Positions 9,414-16,039 of a stretch of 64,000 nt of DNA are shown here, in pieces. The notes under the pieces were generated by a model. It was given only the letters and a program-made list of their open reading frames with translations. It made no database searches and was not told where the DNA came from. The first letter of the stretch is position 1; each line of letters begins with the position of its first letter. Made by a program: the position numbers and the translations under genes. The DNA is from Quadrisphaera sp. RL12-1S (GTDB lineage Bacteria > Actinomycetota > Actinomycetes > Actinomycetales > Quadrisphaeraceae): positions 126,311 to 190,310 of the forward strand of contig NZ_JACNME010000007.1 of NCBI RefSeq assembly GCF_014270065.1, in the 5' to 3' direction.

Positions 9414-10820
9414 ATGATCACCGACGCTGAGGTGGAGCGGATCCCCGGAGCTGCCGTCTACGGAGCCGACGGCGAGAAGATCGGCAAGGCCGGGGCCGTC
9501 TACCGCGACGACCAGTCCGGGCGCCCGGAGTGGGTCACCGTGCAGACGGGCCTGTTCGGCACGTCCGAGAGCTTCGTCCCGCTGGCGCAGGCGAGCTTCG
9601 ACGGCGACGACCTGCGCGTCCCCTACGACAAGGCCAAGGTCAAGGACGCCCCGCGCGTGGACGACGAGGGCCACCTGGACATCACCGAGGAGGACCGCCT
9701 CTTCGAGTACTACGGCGTCGGGAACGCCGGGCCGGACGGCTCCGCCGCGCACGACGTCCGCGACGACCGGGAGTTCTACGGCGACCGCGACGGGCGCGAC
9801 GGGCGCAGCGCTGGGGCCGCGGCGGCGGGCGCCGGGGCCGCGGGAGCGGGCCTGGGTGCCGCCGCGGCCCGCCACGAGGACCACCGGGACGACCACCGCG
9901 ACGGCTACCGGGACGACCGCCGGGACGACCGCGGCGTCGTGGAGAAGATCAAGGACAAGTTCGACGGCGACGACGACCGCCGCGACGGCTACCGCGACGA
10001 CCGCCGCGACGACCGCCGTGACGACCGCCGTGACGACCGCCCCGCCGGCTACGCGGGTGAGACCCGCGACGGCTACCGCGACGACCGCCCCGCCGGCTAC
10101 GCGGGTGAGGCCCGTGGGGACGGCTACCGCGACGACCGCCCCGCCGGCTACGCGGGTGAGGCCCGTGGGGACGGCTACCGCGACGACCGCCGTGACGACG
10201 ACCGCGGGCACGGCGCGGGCACCGCTGTCGCCGCCGGTGCCGCGGGCGCGGGTCTCGGCGGACTGGCCGCTGCCGCCGGTCACCGCGACGACCGCCGCGA
10301 CGACGTGCGCGACGGGTACCGCGACGACCGCCCGGCCGGCTACGCCGACGACCGCCGCGACGACGCCCGTCGGGACGACGACCGGGGCGTGGTCGACAAG
10401 ATCAAGGACAAGCTCGACGGTGACGACCGCCGCGACGGCTACCGCGACGACCGCCGCGACGACGTGCGCGACGGCTACCGCACCGACGGGCGCACCGGCA
10501 CGGACACCGCGACGGCCCGCGACGACCGCTTCGCCGACGGCGAGGACGTCGGCCGCCGCGACGACCGCTCCTCCTCCGGCCTGGGCGCCGCTCCGGTCGC
10601 GGCGGGCGCTGGCGCCGCCGCGGGGGCCGCGGGCGGGTACGCCGCTGGCCGCTCGTCGTCGTCGCCCACGACCGGCTCGGCGACCGGCTCGACGACCGGC
10701 AGTGAGCGCAAGCCGCGCCTGAGCCAGTGGGTGCTGGTGAAGCGGGAGGACGTCATCGAGGTGCCGGCCGACGAGGCCGAGCGCCTCGCTGCCCAGCAGG
10801 ACGGCGGCACGCTCCGCTGA
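9414..10820 (+). CDS. PRC-barrel domain protein with long DDR/DGYRDD repeat tail
   Basis: A 468-residue protein. The ATG at 9414 is preceded by GAGGAG at good spacing, which decides the start. Residues 1-105 are a PRC-barrel (ITDAEVERIPGAAVYGADGE, WVTVQTGLFG, SFVPLAQA, YDKAKVKDAP), a fold used in RNA-processing, photosynthetic and stress proteins. Residues about 155-365 are low complexity: many copies of DDRRD and DGYRDDR, two copies of a helical GVV(E/D)KIKDK(F/L)DGD unit, and two Ala/Gly-rich stretches (AGAGAAGAGLG, AAGAAGAGLGG). The C-terminal 40 residues (KPRLSQWVLVKREDVIEVPADE) are ordered again. Family knowledge links related PRC-barrel proteins to stress response; the extreme zwitterionic tail may be intrinsically disordered. 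It is divergent from the NagZ-like gene. Confidence 0.85.
   Translation: MITDAEVERIPGAAVYGADGEKIGKAGAVYRDDQSGRPEWVTVQTGLFGTSESFVPLAQASFDGDDLRVPYDKAKVKDAPRVDDEGHLDITEEDRLFEYYGVGNAGPDGSAAHDVRDDREFYGDRDGRDGRSAGAAAAGAGAAGAGLGAAAARHEDHRDDHRDGYRDDRRDDRGVVEKIKDKFDGDDDRRDGYRDDRRDDRRDDRRDDRPAGYAGETRDGYRDDRPAGYAGEARGDGYRDDRPAGYAGEARGDGYRDDRRDDDRGHGAGTAVAAGAAGAGLGGLAAAAGHRDDRRDDVRDGYRDDRPAGYADDRRDDARRDDDRGVVDKIKDKLDGDDRRDGYRDDRRDDVRDGYRTDGRTGTDTATARDDRFADGEDVGRRDDRSSSGLGAAPVAAGAGAAAGAAGGYAAGRSSSSPTTGSATGSTTGSERKPRLSQWVLVKREDVIEVPADEAERLAAQQDGGTLR
9880..10480 (+). repeat. In-frame tandem repeats encoding DDR and DGYRDDR units
   Basis: The DNA repeats on several scales: a GACGACCGC-type 9-bp unit, a CGACGGCTACCGCGACGACC unit, and a larger block coding for PAGYAGEARGDGYRDDR that occurs nearly identically twice in a row near 10086-10190. 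All are in frame with the PRC-barrel gene. Such repeats can change copy number by slippage without shifting frame. Confidence 0.8.
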
Positions 10821-10892
10821 CCTGACGCGCCGGCGCGACGACGCGTCCCGGGCCGCCGCCCCCTCTGCGGCGGCCCGGAGCACGTGACCACC

Positions 10893-10951
10893 GACAGGCA
10901 GAACCCCGTCCGGGTGGCTCCACAGCCGCCCCGGGCGGGGTTCTGCCTGTC
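10893..10951 (+). terminator. Long hairpin after PRC-barrel gene
   Basis: Perfect 16-bp arms (GACAGGCAGAACCCCG at 10893-10908 and its complement at 10936-10951) enclose a 27-nt loop that can itself pair (CCGGG with CCCGG). It lies 73 nt after the stop codon. There is no T-tract, as is common for actinobacterial terminators. It may instead be a mobile hairpin repeat, because a related copy follows. Confidence 0.5.
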
Positions 10952-10980
10952 CGACGTCACGCCGAGGGCGTCCCGTCAGA

Positions 10981-11035
10981 CATGCAGAAGTGCGCCGGCA
11001 GGCGTCCAGACCCCGCTCAGGCGGACTTCTGCATG
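10981..11035. repeat. Second hairpin of the GCAGAA pair
   Basis: Arms CATGCAGAAGT (10981-10991) and ACTTCTGCATG (11025-11035), extended by four further pairs after one mismatch. Like the hairpin at 10893-10951 it has GCAGAA in the 5' arm, and it is followed by the same 17-mer GTCCGACGTCACGCCGA (copies at 10949-10965 and 11049-11065, exactly 100 bp apart). The two units look like a duplicated hairpin cassette; the second may terminate the flippase gene coming from the other side. Confidence 0.5.
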
Positions 11036-11070
11036 CTCGGCGGGACGCGTCCGACGTCACGCCGACGGCG

Positions 11071-12363
11071 TCAGGCGGTGCGGCGCAGCCGGCCCCAGAC
11101 CACCGCCCACAGCGCCAGCGCCAGCACGCCGTCGCAGAGCAGGCTCGCCGCCACGGCACCGGCCAGCCCGAACGCGGGGATCAGCCACAGGTTGAGCAGG
11201 CCGTTGCCCACCGCCACGCCCAGCTGCCAGGCGCTGCGCACGCGCTGCTGGCCGGCGCCGGTGAGGGCGTCGGCGGCGAGGTAGTGCGCGACCTTGAGCA
11301 GCGGGAGCAGCGCCAGCCACCGCAGGGCCCCGACGGCGGGCTCGTACGCGGACCCGAGCAGCAGCGGCACGAGGTCGGCCCCGGCGACCAGCGCCACCGA
11401 CGCCAGCGCGCACCACCCGACGGTGGTCGGGGCGATGCTGCGCGCCAGCCCGACGGCCGCCCGCAGCCCCGCCTGGCCCCCAGCGGCGCCGGCGGCGAAG
11501 AAGCGCGGGTACGCGGCGGCGAGCACCGCGCGCAGCGGCACCAGCGACAGGTCCACCAGCCGGTAGGCCACGGTGTACGCGCCGTTGGCGGCCTCGGAGC
11601 CGAGCCGGGTGAGCATGAGCTTGTCGAGGTCGTTGTAGAGCGCCTGCGCGCCGAGCCCCACGGAGAAGTGGAACCCGTCGCGCCACTGCGCGAGCAGCCC
11701 GCGGACCTCCGCGCCCAGCGGGGCGCCGCCGCGTCCCAGCTGCCGGCGGACGACGACGACGGCCGCCGCGCCCCCCACCAGCGACGTCACCGCGTAGGCG
11801 ACGGCCCAGCCGCCGACGGTCAGACCGGCCGGCGTGAGCACCAGGGCGACAGCGGCGGCGAACCGCAGCCCGTGGAAGACCAGCTGGGCCCGGGCCGCGC
11901 CCAGCGCCCGGTGGCGCGCCACCTGCACGCCGGCGGCCAGCTCGAGCAGCGCGGCGCCCACGAGGTCGGCCACGAGCAGCGCGAGCACGGCGGGCAGCGG
12001 CACCGACGGCACCACGAGCAGGCACACGAGCGCTGCGACCACCGTGGCCGCCAGCCCCCCGCCCGCGGTGATGGCGGCGGCCCCGGCGAAGGCGCCCGGC
12101 AGCCCCTCCGGGGCGCGCACCGCGGACCGCACGAGCAGGTGCACCGCCCCGAGGGAGGCGAACGGCAGCGCCAGCGCCGCGGCGGCCATCACCGCGCCGA
12201 CGGCGCCGAAGCCGTCCGGTCCCAGCTCGCGGGCCACCAGCAGGAAGGTCAGCCCGGCGAACGCGGCCCGCCCGCCGTGGCCGAGGAGCATGCTGGCGCT
12301 GCTGCGCCCCAGCCCGGAGGTGCTGCCGTCCACCACGGGGGACTCGACGTCCGCTGCTGCCAC
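11071..12363 (-). CDS. Polysaccharide flippase (Wzx/MATE-like, oligosaccharide export)
   Basis: A 430-residue protein with about 12-14 membrane helices and the start pattern ASMLLGHGGRAAFAGLTFLLVARELGPDGFGAVGAVMA typical of the polysaccharide-biosynthesis flippase family (MOP superfamily). In the family's usual role it flips undecaprenyl-linked oligosaccharides across the membrane for surface polymer assembly. The GTG at 12363 is preceded by GAGG at 4 nt and by TAGCGT at 8 nt. The two glycosyltransferase genes immediately upstream on the same strand fit one surface-polysaccharide unit, although the REP-like repeat pair and a separate promoter signal lie between them and this gene. Confidence 0.85.
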   Translation of the reverse strand: MAAADVESPVVDGSTSGLGRSSASMLLGHGGRAAFAGLTFLLVARELGPDGFGAVGAVMAAAALALPFASLGAVHLLVRSAVRAPEGLPGAFAGAAAITAGGGLAATVVAALVCLLVVPSVPLPAVLALLVADLVGAALLELAAGVQVARHRALGAARAQLVFHGLRFAAAVALVLTPAGLTVGGWAVAYAVTSLVGGAAAVVVVRRQLGRGGAPLGAEVRGLLAQWRDGFHFSVGLGAQALYNDLDKLMLTRLGSEAANGAYTVAYRLVDLSLVPLRAVLAAAYPRFFAAGAAGGQAGLRAAVGLARSIAPTTVGWCALASVALVAGADLVPLLLGSAYEPAVGALRWLALLPLLKVAHYLAADALTGAGQQRVRSAWQLGVAVGNGLLNLWLIPAFGLAGAVAASLLCDGVLALALWAVVWGRLRRTA

Positions 12364-12371
12364 GCCTCACG

Positions 12372-12377
12372 ACGCTA
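12372..12377 (-). promoter_or_regulatory. Candidate -10 box before flippase
   Basis: TAGCGT on the minus strand, 8 nt before the GTG at 12363. Spacing would allow a leaderless or nearly leaderless transcript. Confidence 0.3.
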
Positions 12378-12411
12378 CGGCCGCGCGCCGCCTCCCGTGC
12401 CCCCTTCCCCT

Positions 12412-12467
12412 CCGTGATCATGGGCGTTCTGCGCACGACCCACCGTGATCATGGGCGATCTGCACAC
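12412..12467. repeat. Paired dispersed repeat, locus 1
   Basis: Two copies of CCGTGATCATGGGCG plus a partly conserved tail (TTCTGCGCAC and ATCTGCACAC) begin at 12412 and 12443, 31 bp apart. The same pair with the same 31-bp period occurs at 50982-51037. It sits in a gap between two minus-strand genes. TGATCA inside each unit is palindromic. Confidence 0.75.
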
Positions 12468-12488
12468 GCGCGCACCGCACGCCACTGG

Positions 12489-13556
12489 TCACGACGGGGT
12501 CTGGTGCAGCACCGCGCGCCAGCCGGCCACCAGCGCGCCCGGGCCGTAGGCCCGCTCCCGCGCGGCGTCGGCGGCCTCGAACTCGGCCGCCCCCGGCGGG
12601 GCGGCGAGCACGGCGCGCACGGCGGCGGCCAGGGCGGGCGCGTCCGCCGTCGTCGTCGTCCCCGGCACGAGGGCGGGCACGAGGTGGCGGGCCTGCTCGG
12701 TCGCCGCCGCCACCACCGGCCGGTGCGCGGCGGCGGCCTCGAGCAGCGCGTACCCGAACGTCTCCGACCGGGACGTGTGGACCACCGCGTCGCACGCGTC
12801 GAGCAGCTCCGGCACGCGGTCGGTGTGGCCGTGCCACGTCACGCGGTCGGCCACGCCCAGCTGCCCGGCCAGCCGGCGCATCGCCTCCAGCCGCGCTCCC
12901 CCGCCGGCCACGTCGAGGTGGGCGTCCGGCAGCAGCGCGAGGGCCTCCAGCGCCAGCTCGGGGTTCTTCAGCGGCTCCAGACCGCCCACGTACAGCAGCC
13001 GACCGCCGCCGCGGGACGGCTGCGGCGCGCGGCGGCCGGTGCCCGCCACCGGTCTCTTCCCCACCGGGTTGGCGACGACGACGACGCGCTCGCCCACCCC
13101 CGGCTGGTCCGCGAGCGCCGTGGCCACGGCGGCGCTGACGGCGACCACCCGGCGGGCGCGGCGGGCGTACAGGGGCAGCACCAGGCGGGCCACGGCGTCG
13201 AAGGAGCGCAGGGCCGCGCGCCGCTCGCGCGTGAGGGAGTGCTCCCAGGCGATGACCTCCCGGTCGTGGGGCCTGCGGAACGGCAGCACCCGCAGCCCCA
13301 CCCAGATGCCCACCAGCACCAGCGGCGGTCCCGGCTGGCGCACGAGGCGGCGGGCGGCGGCGAAGGAGGTGGCGAGGTCGAGCAGCCGCCCGGCCCGTCC
13401 GGAGCGCGGGCGGGTGAGGAGGGCGTGCAGCGACACGTCGAGGCCGTGCGCCTGGAGCGCGGCGACGGTCTCGGTGGCGGCGCGCTCCATGCCGCGCAGC
13501 GGGGTGGCCTGGGAGAGCACGAAGACCGCGGCCGGTGGCCCACCTCCCACGGTCAT
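12489..13556 (-). CDS. Glycosyltransferase, GT1/GT4 family
   Basis: A 355-residue GT-B enzyme. The ATG at 13556 overlaps the stop of the preceding glycosyltransferase gene (ATGA), which fixes the start; the frame remains open far upstream only as a shadow of that gene. Features: N-terminal SQATPLRGMERAATETVAAL, a linker reading YVGGLEPLKNPELALEAL, and the donor-site stretch CDAVVHTSRSETFGYALLEAAA, which holds the E-x7-E region of retaining GT4 enzymes. It would add a sugar from a nucleotide donor to a lipid-linked or surface glycan on the cytoplasmic side. With its neighbour and the flippase it forms a surface-polysaccharide cluster. Confidence 0.87.
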   Translation of the reverse strand: MTVGGGPPAAVFVLSQATPLRGMERAATETVAALQAHGLDVSLHALLTRPRSGRAGRLLDLATSFAAARRLVRQPGPPLVLVGIWVGLRVLPFRRPHDREVIAWEHSLTRERRAALRSFDAVARLVLPLYARRARRVVAVSAAVATALADQPGVGERVVVVANPVGKRPVAGTGRRAPQPSRGGGRLLYVGGLEPLKNPELALEALALLPDAHLDVAGGGARLEAMRRLAGQLGVADRVTWHGHTDRVPELLDACDAVVHTSRSETFGYALLEAAAAHRPVVAAATEQARHLVPALVPGTTTTADAPALAAAVRAVLAAPPGAAEFEAADAARERAYGPGALVAGWRAVLHQTPS

Positions 13557-14764
13557 GCGCAGTGGTGGGAGGCGGCGGCCTCGACGGCGGCGACGGCGCG
13601 GCGGGCCACCGAGCGCAGCGAGTGGTGCTCGCGCGTCCAGGCCACCAGCCGCGCGCGCTCCTGCGCGGTGGGCTCCGGCCGCTCGAGCGCCTCGCGCAGG
13701 GCGGCGGCCACCGCGTCGACGTCGAACGGCACCGCCCAGCCCAGCCGGTGCTCCCCCACGAGGTCGGCGAAGGGGCCGGCACCGGCGTAGACCACGGGCG
13801 CCCCGCAGGCGGTGGCGGCCAGCGGCTTGACGAGGAAGGCGAAGGCGTAGGCGGTGTCGGGTCGCTGGCTGGCCAGGCCCGCCCGCGCGGTGGCGGTGGT
13901 GCGCGCGATCACCGAGGGGTCCACGAGCCCGGGGAAGTCGATGAGCCCCGGGGCCAGCCGGGCGGCGCGCTCTGCCAGCTCGGCGGCCTGCACGCCGCCC
14001 CCGTAGAACACGGCGCGCGCGCCGGGGTGCTCGGGCAGCACGCGGGCGAGGGCGTCCACCAGCACGCCCGCGCCCTGCACCTCCGACATCGTGCCGGCGT
14101 AGACGAAGGCGGGCCGGTCCCAGCCGGCGGGGGCGGCGGCGGCGTGGGCGGCGTCGTCCGGCGGACGCAGCCGGTCGGTGTCGACGCCCGTGCCGACCAC
14201 CACCACCCTCTGCGCGGGCACCCCGAGGGCGCGCACGCGCGCCGCGTACCCCTCGTCCACGGTCATGACGCGGGCCGCGCCCCGCAGCACCCACGCCTCC
14301 AGCGCGGTCAGCGCCCGCAGCGCCGGGCGCGGGAGACCGGCCTCGGCGGCGGCCAGGGAGAGCAGGTCCGCGGCGTAGTAGGCGTAGGGAGTGCGCCGCA
14401 GGCCGCAGACCAGCCGCACCACGAGGCCCGTGGTGGGCGGGGGCTCGACGACGACGACGTCGGGGCGCCGCCCGCGCGGCCCGAGCACGCGGGCCGCCAG
14501 CCGCAGACCGGCGGGCAGGTCGAAGCTGGCGTACTGCACGTACCCGCGGACGTTGCCGCTGGCGTCGCGCAGCACGGGCCAGCGGCGCACCCGCGGGCCG
14601 CTGCCGCCGACGTCCGCCTCGGGGGTGGTGCCGGCGGGCAGGCGGGAGGTCAGCACCTCCACCTCGTGCCCCGCGCCCGCGAGGGCGCGACCGAGGGCGG
14701 CCTGCCGCCAGGCGGCCGCGGCCGGCTCCGGGGCGTAGGCGCGGGTGACCACGACCGTGCGCAC
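13553..14764 (-). CDS. Glycosyltransferase, GT4 family (WcaI-like)
   Basis: A 403-residue protein beginning MRTVVVTRAYAPEPAAAAWR, the start typical of GT4 enzymes that read a PE-P-A--R loop. The acceptor domain has DVVVVEPPPTTGLV and YAYYAADLLSLAAAEAGL. The donor domain has FVYAGTMSEVQGAGVLVDAL and FYGGGVQAAEL. The GTG at 14764 is favoured over upstream in-frame GTGs because a TACGGT box lies exactly 6 nt before it. The product is translationally coupled to the next glycosyltransferase. It probably elongates a surface polysaccharide; donor and acceptor cannot be told from sequence. Confidence 0.85.
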   Translation of the reverse strand: MRTVVVTRAYAPEPAAAAWRQAALGRALAGAGHEVEVLTSRLPAGTTPEADVGGSGPRVRRWPVLRDASGNVRGYVQYASFDLPAGLRLAARVLGPRGRRPDVVVVEPPPTTGLVVRLVCGLRRTPYAYYAADLLSLAAAEAGLPRPALRALTALEAWVLRGAARVMTVDEGYAARVRALGVPAQRVVVVGTGVDTDRLRPPDDAAHAAAAPAGWDRPAFVYAGTMSEVQGAGVLVDALARVLPEHPGARAVFYGGGVQAAELAERAARLAPGLIDFPGLVDPSVIARTTATARAGLASQRPDTAYAFAFLVKPLAATACGAPVVYAGAGPFADLVGEHRLGWAVPFDVDAVAAALREALERPEPTAQERARLVAWTREHHSLRSVARRAVAAVEAAASHHCA

Positions 14765-14770
14765 ACGAGC

Positions 14771-14776
14771 ACCGTA
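14771..14776 (-). promoter_or_regulatory. Candidate -10 box of leaderless promoter
   Basis: TACGGT, then GCTCGT, then the GTG at 14764 on the minus strand. No Shine-Dalgarno is present, so leaderless initiation fits and supports this start codon. Confidence 0.4.
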
Positions 14777-14864
14777 CGCACCCACCCGTCCGGGCCTGTC
14801 CCCGCACGGAGTGTCACCGCACGGGCACCCTGCGGCGGTTCTCCACCGCCACGCGGCCACCTAC

Positions 14865-14894
14865 TTGCCGAGAGCGGCGGACCTCGACTATCAA
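14865..14894 (+). promoter_or_regulatory. Candidate sigma-70-type promoter
   Basis: TTGCCG (14865-14870), an 18-bp spacer, and TATCAA (14889-14894), about 30 nt before the ATG at 14924. Each box matches the housekeeping consensus at four of six positions. Confidence 0.42.
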
Positions 14895-14923
14895 GTGCTC
14901 AACCGTCCGACGAGAGGCCCCTC

Positions 14924-15397
14924 ATGCGCCGCGCCCTCCGCGCTGTCATGACGCTCGCTGCCGCGGGAGTCATGGGTGTCGCCGGCGCTGGCGCCGCCCA
15001 GGCCTCCGCGTACGGAGCGTCTGCCATCACCCCGTTCAGCTACACGGCGCCCTCCGGGGCCGCCAAGTCCGTCCCCTACGGCTGTGCGCTCATCCACAGC
15101 ATCTCCGGAGAGGGCGTCAGCATCTCGGCGCAGACCGCCACGGTCGACTGCGCGGGCTGGGCGGCCATGCAGGACTCCCTGTTCTGCGACGTGAGGGTCT
15201 CCTTCGTCTTCACGAGCACCTCCGGTGCCGTGGTCGACCAGAGGGACGCGTCCCTGTCGGGCTGCCGGACCCTGGGCATCCGGCTCAGCAACCCCCGCGC
15301 CCCCCTCGAGGTCAGCCCCGGCCGCGCCTGCGTGAAGCTCTACGTCAACGGCGAGAGGACGGCGCGCGCCACCTCCTGCCACGTCGTCAGCAGCTGA
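14924..15397 (+). CDS. Small secreted six-cysteine protein, unknown function
   Basis: A 157-residue protein with a classical signal peptide (MRRALRAVMTLAAAGVMGVAGAG, cleavage near AQAS-AYG). The mature part of about 128 residues has six cysteines (PYGCAL, VDCAG, LFCDV, LSGCR, RACVK, TSCHV), which could form three disulfides, and alternates short beta-like strands. GAGAGG upstream at 6 nt supports the ATG at 14924. I do not recognise the family. Even cysteine number, export signal and beta pattern suggest a stable extracellular domain. It is followed by a separate small gene and a hairpin. Confidence 0.75.
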   Translation: MRRALRAVMTLAAAGVMGVAGAGAAQASAYGASAITPFSYTAPSGAAKSVPYGCALIHSISGEGVSISAQTATVDCAGWAAMQDSLFCDVRVSFVFTSTSGAVVDQRDASLSGCRTLGIRLSNPRAPLEVSPGRACVKLYVNGERTARATSCHVVSS

Positions 15398-15488
15398 CGC
15401 GGAAGCCACTGCCCCCAGGGGATCAAGCACGGGCGTCAGCCGACCGATGGACACCAGGTCGGACGGTCCGGCTCTTGAGGAGGTCCCG

Positions 15489-15689
15489 ATGAGCACGCCC
15501 CACCCCTTCTGCGCTCGCACCGCCGCGCTGTCAGCGCTGAGCGACCTGCTGCGGACCGACGCCGCGTCCCTGCAGGCCCGGCTGGAGGCCGGTGACGACC
15601 TCTCGACGATGCTGGCCGACGGTGGGATCGGGCTGGAGGCGCTCTCCTCCGCGCTCGAGCAGCGGCTCGCACCCGGCATGACCGCCTGA
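15489..15689 (+). CDS. Small helical protein, unknown function
   Basis: A 66-residue protein behind a strong ribosome site (TTGAGGAGG, 5 nt before the ATG), which makes it credible despite its size. The core LSDLLRTDAASLQARLEAGDDLSTMLADGGIGLEALSSAL resembles the short helix-turn-helix-like repeat seen in many actinobacterial proteins in which a Leu-rich helix is followed by an AG-DL motif; this is a resemblance only. There is no signal peptide. A hairpin terminator follows directly. Confidence 0.65.
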   Translation: MSTPHPFCARTAALSALSDLLRTDAASLQARLEAGDDLSTMLADGGIGLEALSSALEQRLAPGMTA

Positions 15690-15691
15690 CC

Positions 15692-15722
15692 CCACCAGAG
15701 CGCGCCAGACCGCGCCTGGTGG
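15692..15722 (+). terminator. Hairpin terminator after 66-aa gene
   Basis: CCACCAG (15692-15698) pairs with CTGGTGG (15716-15722); after one bulged base GCGCG pairs with CGCGC around a 6-nt loop. It begins 2 nt after the stop codon. Confidence 0.6.
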
Positions 15723-15752
15723 CGGCCCGTCCCCGCGCCCCCGAGCGGGGGA

Positions 15753-15836
15753 CCTGAGACCCGGTGGGCAGGCCCAGGCCCGGATCCGGCCCCGGAAGCG
15801 GGTCTCAGGCTGCCCGCCGGGGCTGAGCCTGCCCAC
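15753..15836. repeat. Interleaved inverted repeats (possible pseudoknot) in a non-coding gap
   Basis: CCTGAGACCCG (15753-15763) is complementary to 15799-15809, and the immediately following GTGGGCAGGC (15764-15773) is complementary to 15827-15836. The arms are in the order A, B, A', B', an H-type pseudoknot topology or two mutually exclusive stems. The loop adds a CGGATCCG palindrome. The rest of the 15723-16039 gap shows no convincing gene; the ribosome site of the next gene lies at its end. Confidence 0.55.
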
Positions 15837-16039
15837 CACCGCGCACGGCCCGCGAGGCTGCGGCCCAGTGGCACCCAGACGCACGACCTCGGGGGGACGT
15901 GGCGCGGACCCGTGGGGGAACCGAAGCCGGTGGCCGACGGTCCTGGGAGATCCCTGAACCTCCCGCGGGTGGGCGTGTTCTCCCGCGATCTCCGTGCGCG
16001 GCTACCTACGGTGAAGGTCCACCCCTCCCGGAGGTCCTG

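Noticed and set aside
9880..10480. Possible CRISPR or non-coding satellite in the strongly repetitive region
   Set aside because: The repeats are in frame within a PRC-barrel gene and code regular DDR/DGYRDD units.
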